64,000 bases of DNA from DATFVJ01 sp963712955 (lineage in GTDB: Bacteria > Actinomycetota > Actinomycetes > Streptosporangiales > Streptosporangiaceae): contig CAVQKF010000016.1 in the NCBI GenBank assembly GCA_963712955.1, positions 1-64,000 on the forward strand, in the 5' to 3' direction. Below, piece by piece: positions 26,333 to 36,136 of this stretch. Every line of letters starts with the position of its first letter. Position 1 is the stretch's first letter. The position numbers and the translations under genes are program-made. Under the pieces are notes generated by a model. It had not been told where the DNA came from, ran no database searches, and saw only the letters and a program-made list of their open reading frames with translations.

Positions 26333-26725
26333 TCAGGCGCCCGTGAGAGCGGCGCGCTGGCGCATGAGGCCGCCAAGCGCGGCCGCCAGGGCCGCCGGGT
26401 CGATGGGGTGGCTGACCACGGAATCGGCGCGGCTCCAGGTAGCCAGCCAGCCGTCATCGGGCCGGCCGATGATCAGGAGCACCGGCGGGCAGTTGTAGAT
26501 CTCATCCTTGGCCTGCCTGCAGACTCCCATCCCGCCGGCGGGCTGCGCCTCGCCGTCGAGCACCATGACGTCGACGGTTCCCGTGCCCAGCAGGCGGAAG
26601 AGTGCGGGCTCGGTCGCGCTCTCGATGATCTCGGCTGGCGCGACATCAGGCGCGGGCCGACGCCCGATGGCAAGGCGTATCGCCGCGCGGGTGCGGCCGT
26701 CGTGGCTGTAGACGACAACCTTCAT
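26333..26725 (-). CDS. Response-regulator-like receiver protein
   Basis: A 130-residue receiver-like domain starting MKVVVYSHDGRTRAAIRLAIGRRP, with LDGEAQPAGGMGVCRQ as the pseudo phosphorylation loop and LLIIGRPDDGWLATWSRAD after it. It has no output domain. The usual acidic pair near the N-terminus is weak, so phosphorylation is doubtful. Actinomycetes conserve it between trpD and ctaE, which suggests a respiration-linked role, unproven. Earlier in-frame starts exist (26788, 26800). Confidence 0.75.
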   Translation of the reverse strand: MKVVVYSHDGRTRAAIRLAIGRRPAPDVAPAEIIESATEPALFRLLGTGTVDVMVLDGEAQPAGGMGVCRQAKDEIYNCPPVLLIIGRPDDGWLATWSRADSVVSHPIDPAALAAALGGLMRQRAALTGA

Positions 26726-26929
26726 CGGCTTTTCCCGCGTCGGCCTCTCCCGCGACGGGTTCTGCAACGAGTCATCAGTGCCGCTCATATGTTCGTCCAT
26801 CGGTCGGCCGCTGCTTGCGCAACAGGTGCGGGTTATGTGGTGTACGCAAGGATGCTAGCCGCCCCGGATCGCGGCTTCCTGCGCCGAGTACGGGGGGCGC
26901 GCGATACGCGGCCACGCCGTATCGCAATA

Positions 26930-27595
26930 ATGGCCCACGTGGCGACAGTAACCACGGCCCAGACCGCACCGCGTGCGCCGTCCTCGCATCGGCCCAGCCT
27001 CGTCAGCGTGGGCACCATCATCTGGCTGTCCTCCGAGCTCATGTTCTTCGCGGCACTGTTCGCGATGTATTTCACCGTGCGCTCGGTCACCAAGGGCGCC
27101 GGGGGCGTCTGGCCAGGGGCACACCTGGACCGGTCGTTCGCGTCGATCAACACAACCGTCCTTGTGCTCTCAAGCGTCACCTGCCAGATGGGCGTGTTCG
27201 CTGTCGAGCGGGGCAAGATCAGGCGCACAGGACCGCTGCTGCGGCCTGCGCTCTGGAAGCTGAGCTGGGGCCTGCGCGAGTGGTACGTGCTCTCCTTCCT
27301 CATGGGCCTGTTCTTCATCTGCGGCCAGGCGTACGAATACCACGACCTGGTCACGAAGCAGGGCGTGACCCTTTCGTCGAGCGGCTACGGGTCGGTGTTC
27401 TACCTGACCACCGGCTTCCACTTCCTGCACGTCTCCGGCGGGCTGATCGCGTTCCTCTTCATATTGGGACGCACGTTCGCCGCGAAACGCTTCACCTATG
27501 AACAGCAGGTCAGCGCCATCGTCGTCTCGTACTACTGGCACTTTGTCGACGTGGTGTGGATCGGCCTCTTCGCGACCATCTACCTCATCCACTGA
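26930..27595 (+). CDS. ctaE: Cytochrome c oxidase subunit III
   Basis: A 221-residue heme-copper oxidase subunit III with five membrane spans. It has VGTIIWLSSELMFFAALFAM early, the conserved TTGFHFLHVSGG, and the C-terminal SYYWHFVDVVWIGLFATIYL. It is part of the aa3 oxidase that forms a supercomplex with cytochrome bcc in Actinobacteria. ATG 26930 begins the family sequence. qcrC starts 18 bases downstream, so ctaE-qcrCAB is one operon. Confidence 0.95.
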   Translation: MAHVATVTTAQTAPRAPSSHRPSLVSVGTIIWLSSELMFFAALFAMYFTVRSVTKGAGGVWPGAHLDRSFASINTTVLVLSSVTCQMGVFAVERGKIRRTGPLLRPALWKLSWGLREWYVLSFLMGLFFICGQAYEYHDLVTKQGVTLSSSGYGSVFYLTTGFHFLHVSGGLIAFLFILGRTFAAKRFTYEQQVSAIVVSYYWHFVDVVWIGLFATIYLIH

Positions 27596-27613
27596 GCGGA
27601 GACAGGGACAGCA

Positions 27614-28415
27614 GTGAGCTGGATCACCGCGCGGCGGCGGCACCCGGCGGCGGGGTACGCCGTCGTCATTCTCGGGCTCGTGCTCGTGGGCGTGGTCTAC
27701 GCGGGACTCGCCGGGCATCATGCCTCGGCGGCCGGACCTCCCCCGGGTGCCTCCGCGCAGGAAGTCGCCCAGGGAAGGCAGTTGTTCGAGGTCACCTGCG
27801 CAAGCTGTCACGGCCTCAATGCCGAGGGCAGCGCCCGTGGACCGAGCCTGATCGGGGTCGGGGCCGCGGCCGTCGACTTCCAGGTGAGTACGGGCCGCAT
27901 GCCGGCCAAGGAGGCGGACGCGCAGGTGCAACAGAAGCCGCCAAGCCTCGACGCGGCGCAGACCCGGGCCCTCGCCGCCTACATCGCCTCGCTTGCCGGC
28001 GGGGCCCGCGATCCCGTCCGCGGCGCAGGTCAACCCCGCCGTTGCCGATGTCGGGCTAGGCCAGCAGATCTTCGTCGCGGAGTGCGCACAGTGCCACAAC
28101 TTCAGCGGCGCGGGCGGCGCGCTGACCTACGGCAAGTACGCCCCAGCCCTGACGACGGCGACCCCCACGCAGATCTACGAAGCGATGCTGACCGGCCCGC
28201 AGTCCATGCCGATCTTCAATGACACAACCATCACACCGAGCGAGAAGCGGGACATCATCCGGTACGTCACGCAGACCCGGTCGGAACCCAATCCCGGCGG
28301 ATTCAGCCTGGGCCGTGTCGGACCTGTCACGGAAGGCCTTGTCGGCTGGCTTTTTGGTATAGGACTGGTGGTCCTTGCCGCCATGTGGATCACCGCGAGG
28401 CAGCGTGAGCAATGA
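27614..28415 (+). CDS. qcrC: Diheme cytochrome c of bcc complex, one frameshift
   Basis: From GTG 27614 the first frame gives a signal-anchor (AVVILGLVLVGVVYAGLAG) and the first heme site CASCH. After ASLAGG (about 28003) the second frame continues with PAIPSAAQVNPAV. It carries the second heme site CAQCH and ends with a membrane anchor (LVGWLFGIGLVVLAAMWI). Removing one G from the GGCGGGGCCC run near 28000 joins the halves exactly. The protein passes electrons from the Rieske protein to the oxidase and is nearly essential, so a homopolymer sequencing error is the simplest reading. It ends in an ATGA overlap with qcrA. Confidence 0.9.
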
Positions 28416-29504
28416 CTGAACACGGCAACCATCCGGAAGACCCGCGCGAAAGCGAGCACGCGGGCGGCCGCCGCGGCCGCGTGACACGCCGGCGAGTGAT
28501 CGGCACGCCGGCGCCCGCCGAGGCGCGGCGCCTGCTTGGCAAAGACGGCGGCGCGGGCGGCCCGTCCGCGCCGGCGCCCAAGCCGCGTGAGCTGCCCGCG
28601 GACCCGCCCAACCCGGAGAGGGCGAAGCGCGCCGAGCGGGTCGTGGCATTGTGCTTTCTGATCTCCCTTGTAGCCAGCATCGCGTTCATCGCGTCCTACG
28701 TGATCTTCCAGGTGCACACGCTGGACAAGACCCTCAGGTCCAATCTCGGGCTTGGCCTGTCCATGACGGTGGCTTTCCTCGCCCTGGGGGTTGGCGCCAC
28801 CATCTGGGTCAGGCACCTGATGCCGAACGTCGAGCTCACGGAGGAGCGCAAGCCACTGGCCTCGACCGCGCAGGACCGTGCGGCGTTCGCTGAGACCTTC
28901 GAGGAGGGCGCAGAGGCGAGCCAGTTCGTCAAGCGGCCAGTGGTGCGGCGGAGCCTGATCGCCGCTTCGCTTGCACTGGGGGTCGCACCACTCGTGCTGC
29001 TGCGCGACCTGGGCCCACTGCCCCGCACGCAACTACGGCACACCGCGTGGAGGAGGGGCAGCCCGGCTGGTTATCCTGGGTACTAACAGGCCGATGAAGC
29101 CCGCCGACTTCAGCTCGCCTGGCAGCATCATCACAGTGATTCCGGAGGGTATAGGCGACGACCTCAACGCGCTGGCAAAGGCGGCGGTGCTTATCATCAA
29201 GTTCCGGCCGTATGAGCTGCTGCCGCCGACCGTCATGAACTGGACGGTTGACGGCATCGTCGGGTACTCCAAGATCTGCACGCATGTCGGCTGCCCGGCG
29301 GCCCTGTATGAGCACACGACCCATCACATCCTGTGCCCATGCCATCAGTCGACGTTCGACGCACAGCGCGGCGCAAAGGTGATCTTCGGTCCGGCGCCAC
29401 GTCCCCTCCCGCAGTTGCCGATCACCGTCAACGCCGAGGGCTATCTCGTCGCGCAGAGCGATTTCCACGAGCCGGTCGGCCCGAGCTTCTGGGAGCTAGG
29501 ATGA
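28412..29504 (+). CDS. qcrA: Rieske iron-sulfur protein of bcc complex, one frameshift
   Basis: The first frame (28412 to about 29055) codes a charged N-terminus and three membrane spans of the actinobacterial type, ending LLRDLGPLP and TAWRRG. The second frame takes over with ARLVILGTNRPMKPADF and holds the Rieske cluster CTHVGCP and CPCHQSTFD. The break lies in GGAGGAGGGGCAGCCC near 29055. The restored protein has about 360 residues. It accepts electrons from menaquinol. The stop overlaps the qcrB start as ATGA (29501-29504). Confidence 0.9.
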
Positions 29505-31207
29505 GCACCGCGGACAAGGCACTGGACGGTATCGGCGGCTACCTCGACGACCGCTTCCGTGGCGCCCGGTCGGTGCGCGGCCTGCTCAAGAAGATCTTCC
29601 CCGATCACTGGTCCTTCCTGCTTGGGGAGATAGCGCTCTACTCGTTCGTCATCCTGCTGCTCACGGGAACGTTCCTCACGCTGTTCTTCAAGCCGAGCAT
29701 GACCGAAATCGTGTACCACGGCTCCTACACGAAGCTGAACGGCGTGCGCATGAGCGAGGCCTACGCCTCGACACTGAACATCAGCTTCGACGTCCGCGGC
29801 GGCCTGCTGATGCGCCAGATCCACCACTGGGCGGCAATCGTGTTCCTCGCCGGGATCATGACGCACATGCTGAGGATCTTCTTCACCGGCGCCTTCCGCA
29901 AGCCGCGCGAGATCAACTGGCTGATCGGCGTCACCCTCTTCACGCTCGCCATCCTGGAAGGATTCGTCGGGTACTCCCTTCCGGACGACCTGCTCTCCGG
30001 CACCGGGCTGCGGATCCTGGAGGGAGTGCTGCTGTCGATTCCGATCGTCGGTACGTACGTGAGCTTCTACGTCTTCGGTGGCCAGTTCCCAGGGGACATC
30101 CTGATCCCCAGGCTCTACATCGTGCACGTGCTACTGCTGCCCGCAATCATCCTGGCGCTGGTGAGCGCGCACCTGTTCTTCATGTTCCACCAGAAGCACA
30201 CACAGATGGCGGGCAAGGGGCGCACGGACCGCAACGTGGTGGGCGCGCCGATGTACCCGTATTTCATGGCCAAGACGGGGGCGTTCTTCTTCTTCGTCTT
30301 CGCCGTGTGCGCCGGGCTCGCCACGTTCGCCCAGATCAACCCGATCTGGCTGTTCGGGCCCTACAACCCCGCAGCGATCTCGGCGGGCTCGCAGCCCGAC
30401 TTCTACATGGGCTGGCTGGAGGGCGCGCTGCGGATGATGCCGGCCTGGCAGATCAACTTCCTGGGCCACAGCCTCGCCCTCAGCGTCTTCATAGCCGCGC
30501 TCCTCGTCCTCGGGGTGCTGATGACCGGTCTTGCCCTGTACCCGTTCATCGAGCAATGGGTGACCGGCGACAAGCGGGAGCATCATGTCCTTGACCGGCC
30601 GCGTGACGCGCCCACCCGGACGGCCATCGGCGCGGCGGGTGTCACCTTCTACGGCATGCTCTGGCTGATCGGCGGCAACGACCTGATCGCCCGCTTCTTC
30701 GACATCCAGCTCTACTGGACAACCTGGTTCGGCCGGGTCGCCACCATCCTTCTGCCGGTCATCGCGTACTTCCTGACCAAACGGTTCTGCCTTGGCCTTC
30801 AGCGAAAGGATCGTGCGCTGCTTGAACATGGGGTCGAGACCGGCATCGTCGTGATGAAGGCAGACGGTGAGTTCACTGAGGTCACCCGGCCGGTCCCCGA
30901 AGAGGTCCTTGCGGTGCTCACCAGCAGGAATGGGCCGCCCGAGCTGACGGCAGCCCAGACGGCTGACGAGAATGGCGTGCCCTCCCCGGTGGCGCATGGC
31001 GTCATGGGCAAGCTCCGCGTACGGCTCAATCACGTCTTCGCGGAGGAGATCCCACTCCCGGACGGCCACGGCGGCGACGGCCACGGCAACGGCCACCACG
31101 AGCTTCCCGCAGGCGCGGAAGAGCGGCCGGCTCTGCCGGAGGCCGGGCGGCCCGTGGCCGGGCAGCCGGAGCAGCCGGAGCAGCCGGAGCCGACCACCCA
31201 CGCGTAG
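29501..31207 (+). CDS. qcrB: Cytochrome b of bcc complex
   Basis: A 568-residue membrane protein. Heme-ligating histidines are in LLMRQIHHWAA, IMTHMLRIF, YIVHVLLLP and VSAHLFFMFHQKHTQ. The Qo-site region and long C-terminal domain are typical of Actinobacteria. It oxidises menaquinol and is the known target class of bcc inhibitors such as telacebec. The last 40 residues carry a His/Gly run and a PEQ repeat, coded by CAGCCGGAG units near 31160-31190. Intact. Confidence 0.95.
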   Translation: MSTADKALDGIGGYLDDRFRGARSVRGLLKKIFPDHWSFLLGEIALYSFVILLLTGTFLTLFFKPSMTEIVYHGSYTKLNGVRMSEAYASTLNISFDVRGGLLMRQIHHWAAIVFLAGIMTHMLRIFFTGAFRKPREINWLIGVTLFTLAILEGFVGYSLPDDLLSGTGLRILEGVLLSIPIVGTYVSFYVFGGQFPGDILIPRLYIVHVLLLPAIILALVSAHLFFMFHQKHTQMAGKGRTDRNVVGAPMYPYFMAKTGAFFFFVFAVCAGLATFAQINPIWLFGPYNPAAISAGSQPDFYMGWLEGALRMMPAWQINFLGHSLALSVFIAALLVLGVLMTGLALYPFIEQWVTGDKREHHVLDRPRDAPTRTAIGAAGVTFYGMLWLIGGNDLIARFFDIQLYWTTWFGRVATILLPVIAYFLTKRFCLGLQRKDRALLEHGVETGIVVMKADGEFTEVTRPVPEEVLAVLTSRNGPPELTAAQTADENGVPSPVAHGVMGKLRVRLNHVFAEEIPLPDGHGGDGHGNGHHELPAGAEERPALPEAGRPVAGQPEQPEQPEPTTHA

Positions 31208-31266
31208 CCCCAGGCGGGGCACGGATCTTCGCGTATCAGGCGGGCCTCGTCGCGATCACCTGAGCG

Positions 31267-32627
31267 TCACCTGGAAGGTGCCGCCGATGCCGCGCCGGAG
31301 GGGGCAGCCACCGATGCGGAGCCGGAGGGTGCCACCGGGGCTGCCGCGCCAGCGGGCGCCAACGAGGATGCTGCGCCCTGGGCAGAGGCTGCCGCAGTGG
31401 CGTTCAGCGCGTCAGCGGAGGCGAAGTAGCTGCCGTGCGGTCCTGCCACCACAGCCTGCTTCAGCGCGCTTCCCTTGACCAGCTTCTTCCACGACAGGAA
31501 CCATATTGTCCAGCCGTCGCCCCACGTCCCCCGCACGGGGCTGCCGACGATGGTGACCGGCTCGCCCGGCCGGCGTTGTCGAAGTACCAGGCGGCATAGT
31601 CCGGCGCCAGGTTCACGCATCCGTGGCTGACGTTCGCGAAACCTTGCTCGCCAACCGACCACGGCGCGCTGTGGATGTAGTCGCCGCTCCAGGTGAACCG
31701 GACCGAATCGTAGACCATGACGTTGTAGTAGCCGGGATTCCCTGGGCAGACACCGAAACTGCACGAATCCATGTCTACCGGGTTGCCCTTCTCGATCGTC
31801 AGATATTCGCCATCCGGTGTGTCATCGCCCGGCTGGCCGGTGCTGATGGGCCAGTCGAATCTCAGCCTGCCGTTGACCCATACCTTCATCCGGTGGCTGC
31901 TCGCGCTCGCAACGGTCACGAGCGACTTACCGATGGTGAACGACCGCGACAGGTCGGCTGTCCCATAGACACCATCCGCACCGCGTACGCCGACCAGATG
32001 AGCGGTGAACCGCACCCTGTCGTAGGCCGGCCAGTACTTCCTCGGCCGGAACCAAACGGTCTTGTCGTCGAGCCAATACCAGGCGCCCACCACTGGCTTG
32101 CTGCTGCGAAGCTCAAAGGACCGCTCCACTTGGGCCCGATCATGAACTGCACGGCTAAAGGTCACCATGATCGGCATCCCGACACCCACCGTCTCACCAG
32201 GTGACATGTCGACCGAGGCGGTGAAGGTCCCCGTCGGTGGGGACGTACGGAACATCGCATGCTCGGTCGCCATCCGCCCCTGTGGGCCGGCCGCGGTCGC
32301 GGTTACAGCGTAGATTTGAGGCGAGGCGAGCGCCCAGGTGCTGTGCCAGGTCGTGCCGCCGGGGTTGAGATAGCCTGCGACGTCGTCGCCCCGCCTGTCC
32401 TTGACCGACACTCCGATCAGGTGGCCCCCGGATGCGCTGACCATGACGCCCAGATCGGGCCTGTCGTCGACGGCGCCCTGGCCTGGGCTGATCGTGACCC
32501 TCGCGACCTCCGCAGGCCTTGGCGCGGCGTGCCACCCGCCCTGACAGGCCGTGATCATGACCGATGACGCAGCCAGCATCGCCGCCGGAGCCAGCCAGAC
32601 CGTGCTGCGCCCACGCCGCTTTTCCAT
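31267..32627 (-). CDS. L,D-transpeptidase lipoprotein, one frameshift
   Basis: From ATG 32627 the protein has a lipoprotein signal ending VMITACQ, two Ig-like domains and a YkuD catalytic domain with SHGCVN (active Cys). After YFDNAG (about 31570) the frame changes, and GEPVTIVGSPVRGTWGDGWT and the LSWKKLVKGSAL tail continue in the other frame. The break is in the GCCGGCCGGGCGAG run. Restored length is about 450. It makes 3-3 cross-links in peptidoglycan at the outer membrane-leaflet side. The tail after position about 430 is a Ser/Ala/Pro low-complexity stretch. The gene converges on qcrB. The 235 bases upstream, to ctaF, are AT-rich and probably hold the promoter. Confidence 0.85.
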
Positions 32628-32862
32628 CGTGGTAACACTCCCCCGCATGCTCAACCTTCCCCAGGCGGCACCTCACAGTCATTCCCGCAGGAGCAGCGAG
32701 ATAACGTTAAGTAAGTGAGAAATCGCGCTGGGTGAAGCAATGAACTCCCATGATCCACAGAGAGGTTAGCGCGAAGAGCAGTCGAATGGACGCGTCCGCG
32801 CACCGCCGGAGTGTCCGCGGATGGGTCGCAGGCTCACGCGGGCACCAAAAGACCGCCGGCGC

Positions 32863-33261
32863 TCAGTGTGCGTAGACGCCGCGGTAATACTCGAAGACGA
32901 ACCCGATCGAGGACAGCAGGACAAACAGCATCCCGATCAGGAAGAGCCACCAGCCGACGGCGAACCCGAACGCAGCAAGTGCCGCCGACAAACCCGTGAG
33001 CAGCGGCCACCAACTGTGCGGGCTGAAGAATCCGATTTCTCCGGCACCCTCAGGTATGTCGGCCTCGGGGTTGTCCTCGGGCCTCCGACGCGGCAGCCGG
33101 CGCCCGGTAAACAGCACGTAAAAGCCGGTAAGGAAGGCGAGGCCGACGGTGATGCCCAGCGCGGTCGTCCCGGTCGGGTCATAGGACGTGAACCAGTAGA
33201 TGACATCCACGACGCCGAAGAACGCCGCGCAGAGCAGGAACAGAAAGCCTTCGACCTTCAT
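32863..33261 (-). CDS. ctaF: Cytochrome c oxidase subunit IV (actinobacterial)
   Basis: A 132-residue protein with four membrane spans in two hairpins (FLFLLCAAFFGVVDVIYWF; LGITVGLAFLTGFYVLF; WWPLLTGLSAALAAFGFAVG; LIGMLFVLLSSIGFVFEYY). It contains the conserved GEIGFFSPHSWWPL loop and C-terminal EYYRG. This small subunit is specific to actinobacterial aa3 oxidase. It is downstream of ctaC-ctaD on the same strand. Confidence 0.92.
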   Translation of the reverse strand: MKVEGFLFLLCAAFFGVVDVIYWFTSYDPTGTTALGITVGLAFLTGFYVLFTGRRLPRRRPEDNPEADIPEGAGEIGFFSPHSWWPLLTGLSAALAAFGFAVGWWLFLIGMLFVLLSSIGFVFEYYRGVYAH

Positions 33262-33409
33262 CGGCTACCTCGCAAGAGGACTGACGCAATGACTTCCCGG
33301 GCCGCACCGGGCACCGGTGGACCCGACCCGGGACAGCACGGACCTACTGCCCGAGCGGGACAGGTAACACGCATGCGGTGCTCACACCTGCCAATCACCT
33401 GCTGTTCAC

Positions 33410-35104
33410 CTACTCGAGCACCTGCTGAGGAGCCTGGCCGGCGGGCTGCACAGGCCGGCCCGCACGGACGTGCGGGTGATGCAGATCGAACGCCGGCCGC
33501 TCGGAGCGGATCCGGGGGATCCGGGTGAAGTTGTGCCGCGGCGGCGGGCAGCTCGTGGCCCACTCCAGCGAGTTGCTGAAGCCCCACGGGTCGTCGGAGG
33601 TCACCTTCTCGCCGTGCCGGGAGGTGATGTACACGTTCCACAGGAAGAACAGCGTGGACGCGCCGAGGACGAACGAGCCGATCGAGGAGATCATGTTCAG
33701 GGTCGTGAAGCCCGCATTCGCCGGGTAGGTGGCGTAGCGCCTCGGCATCCCCATCACGCCGAGCCAGTGCTGCACAAGGAACGTGACATGGAAGCCGATG
33801 AACAGCGTCCAGAAATGCCACTTCCCGAGCGTCTCGTTCAGCATCTTGCCGGTCATCTTCGGCCACCAGAAGTAAAAGCCGGCGAACATGGCGAACACCA
33901 CGGTGCCGAACAGCACGTAGTGGAAATGCGCCACCACGAAGTAGGAGTCACTGACGGCGAAATCCAGCGGCGGTGAGGCGAGGATGACACCGGTGATGCC
34001 GCCGAAAAGGAACGTCACAAGGAATCCGAGCGCGAACAGCATCGCGGTCTCGAACGTCAGCTGGCCGCGCCAGATCGTGCCAGCCCAGTTGAAGAACTTC
34101 ACCCCGGTCGGCACTGCGATCAGGAACGTCATGAAGGAGAAGAAGGGCAGCAGCACCGCGCCGGTGGTGAACATGTGATGCGCCCACACCGTCATCGACA
34201 GGCCAGCGATCGCGATCGTCGCGCCGACCAGGCTCTTGTAGCCGAACAGCGGCTTGCGGCTGAACACGGGCAGCACTTCGGTGATGATGCCGAAGAAGGG
34301 CAGCGCCACGATATAGACCTCGGGGTGCCCGAAGAACCAGAACAGATGCTGCCAGAGGATCGCGCCGCCGTCGGCCGCGTCGAACACGCGCGCGCCGAGC
34401 TTGCGGTCGATCTCCAGCACAAGCAGCGCCGCGGCGAGCACCGGGAAGGCCATCAGCACGAGCATGCTCGTGAGCAGGATGTTCCAGGTGAAGATGGGCA
34501 TACGGAACATGGTCATGCCCGGAGCGCGCATACAGAAGATCGTGGTGACGAAGTTGACGCCGCCGAGGATCGTGCCGAACCCGGCGATCGTCAGACCCAT
34601 GATCCACATATCGCCGCCGATGCCAGGCGAGTACACCGCGCTGGTCAGCGGGCTGTAGGCGTACCAGCCGAACGCGGCCGCCCCGCCGGGGGCGACGAAA
34701 CTGAAGAGCAGTATGAGCCCACCGAACAAGAACAGGTAGTAACTGAAAAGGTTGAGCCGGGGGAACGCGACGTCGGGCGATCCGATCTGCAGCGGCACAA
34801 GCTCATTCGCGAACCCGACGAACAGCGGCGTGGCGAAGAGCAGCAGCATGATCGTGCCGTGCATGGTGAACAGCTGGTTGTACTGCTGGTCCGACACCAG
34901 GTGCTGGTTCGGGCGGAGCAGCTGAGCCCGCATGATCATCGCCATGAGGCCGGCGGCAAGGAAGAAGAAGAACGAGGTGATCAGGTACAGGTGACCGATC
35001 ACCTTGTGGTCGGTCGACGACATCCAGGCGGCGAGTATCGAGCCCTTGCGGGTGGGCAGCGGCTCCTCCGCGGTTCCCGAGACTGGCTGTTCGATAGTAG
35101 TCAC
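33410..35104 (-). CDS. ctaD: Cytochrome c oxidase subunit I
   Basis: A 564-residue, 12-span catalytic subunit. Heme a and a3 and CuB ligands are visible in FTMHGTIMLLLF, FWFFGHPEVYI, VWAHHMF and VVAHFHYVLFG. It reduces oxygen to water and pumps protons. The last 35 residues are a Pro/His/Arg tail. The GTG start overlaps the ctaC stop as GTGA (35101-35104), giving tight coupling to subunit II. Confidence 0.97.
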   Translation of the reverse strand: MTTIEQPVSGTAEEPLPTRKGSILAAWMSSTDHKVIGHLYLITSFFFFLAAGLMAMIMRAQLLRPNQHLVSDQQYNQLFTMHGTIMLLLFATPLFVGFANELVPLQIGSPDVAFPRLNLFSYYLFLFGGLILLFSFVAPGGAAAFGWYAYSPLTSAVYSPGIGGDMWIMGLTIAGFGTILGGVNFVTTIFCMRAPGMTMFRMPIFTWNILLTSMLVLMAFPVLAAALLVLEIDRKLGARVFDAADGGAILWQHLFWFFGHPEVYIVALPFFGIITEVLPVFSRKPLFGYKSLVGATIAIAGLSMTVWAHHMFTTGAVLLPFFSFMTFLIAVPTGVKFFNWAGTIWRGQLTFETAMLFALGFLVTFLFGGITGVILASPPLDFAVSDSYFVVAHFHYVLFGTVVFAMFAGFYFWWPKMTGKMLNETLGKWHFWTLFIGFHVTFLVQHWLGVMGMPRRYATYPANAGFTTLNMISSIGSFVLGASTLFFLWNVYITSRHGEKVTSDDPWGFSNSLEWATSCPPPRHNFTRIPRIRSERPAFDLHHPHVRAGRPVQPAGQAPQQVLE

Positions 35105-35913
35105 TGGACACTCCCGGCTGGTGCCTTCTGAGCTACCTGCAGACCGGCGATGAACTGCTGGAACTGCTGCTGACTGACGACCTTCACCGTGAACAGCATC
35201 TCACTGTGGTACAAGCCGCACAGCTCGGAACACCGGCCGGCGAAGGTTCCCTCCGTCGTCGTGGTGATCTGGAAGTGATTCGGGTGGCCGGGCACGACGT
35301 CCCGCTTGAACAGGAAGGCCGGCACCCAGAACGAGTGGATCACATCCGGTGAGGTCAGGTTGAAGCGGACTGTCTCCCCTACTGGGATGACAAGGGTGGG
35401 ATCCTTGCTCGGTGTCCCGATGATCTGCACGTTCCCGAGATCCGGGTACTGGAACTGCCAGCTCCACTGGAACCCGGTGACGTTGACGACCACGTTCGGA
35501 TTCGACGAGAGCTTGTCGATGTAGTTCTCATCGCGCGCGGTGAAATAGAACAGCACCGCGACCATGATGAACGGCACGACCGTGTAGAGCACCTCGATCG
35601 GCAGGTTGTAACGCACCTGCGGAGGCAGTTCGTCGGACCGCTTGCGGTAGGCGATCACTGTCCAGATGATCAGGCCCCAGACGACGGCCCCGACCGCCAA
35701 CGCCGTAACCCAGGAGCCCTGCCACAGGGTCAGGGTCACCTTGCCCTGCGTGGTGATCGGCTTCGGCATGCCGAGCCGGGTGAACGCGTTTGACGTGCAG
35801 CCGGCCACGCTGGTGAGCAGCAGGGCGAAAACGGCGGCCCGCGCGGCAAGCCGGCGCCTCGTCATCTGGCGCCTCCGGCGCTGGGCCATCTGGCGCCTCC
35901 GGCGCTGGGCCAT
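35101..35913 (-). CDS. ctaC: Cytochrome c oxidase subunit II
   Basis: A lipoprotein-type subunit II. The signal ends LLTSVAGC, two membrane spans follow, then the CuA domain with VIHSFWVP and CSELCGLYHSEM. Three in-frame ATGs (35913, 35889, 35865) lie 24 bases apart in a tandem repeat, each with GGAGG seven bases upstream. Any may initiate, giving up to two extra Arg-rich MAQRRRRQ units before MTRRRLAARAAVF. The most conserved N-terminus corresponds to 35865. ctaD follows with overlap. Confidence 0.95.
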   Translation of the reverse strand: MAQRRRRQMAQRRRRQMTRRRLAARAAVFALLLTSVAGCTSNAFTRLGMPKPITTQGKVTLTLWQGSWVTALAVGAVVWGLIIWTVIAYRKRSDELPPQVRYNLPIEVLYTVVPFIMVAVLFYFTARDENYIDKLSSNPNVVVNVTGFQWSWQFQYPDLGNVQIIGTPSKDPTLVIPVGETVRFNLTSPDVIHSFWVPAFLFKRDVVPGHPNHFQITTTTEGTFAGRCSELCGLYHSEMLFTVKVVSQQQFQQFIAGLQVAQKAPAGSVQ

Positions 35914-35937
35914 CTGGCGCCTCCGGCGCTGGGCCGT
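35863..35937. repeat. 24-bp tandem repeat carrying Shine-Dalgarno plus ATG, 3 copies
   Basis: On the minus strand each unit reads GCCCAGCGCCGGAGGCGCC-AGATG, with SD-like GGAGG and an ATG. The three identical units stack three start sites for ctaC. A fourth degenerate GCCGGAGGCGCCAG without ATG lies near 35960. Related GCGCCTCCGG words also fill the repeat at 36570-36720. Confidence 0.88.
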
Positions 35938-36136
35938 CGGGGCCTCGGACGCGGCGTCTGGCGCCTCCGGCGTAGGGACAGATGGGTGGGGCTCACAATG
36001 CGAAACAGTACCGGGCCGCTGGTTGGCAGCTTCGGCGGGTCCCCATTATCCGGCGGATCCACGAGTCCGCCGCGCCCCCGGCGCCCCGGCGGCTCCCGCC
36101 GGATCGGGTAGACCGCGCAACGGCCGAGCTAGTCTC

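Noticed and set aside
29441..30127. Minus-strand frame opposite qcrB, Gln/Glu-rich
   Set aside because: Antisense shadow of cytochrome b; no start signal.
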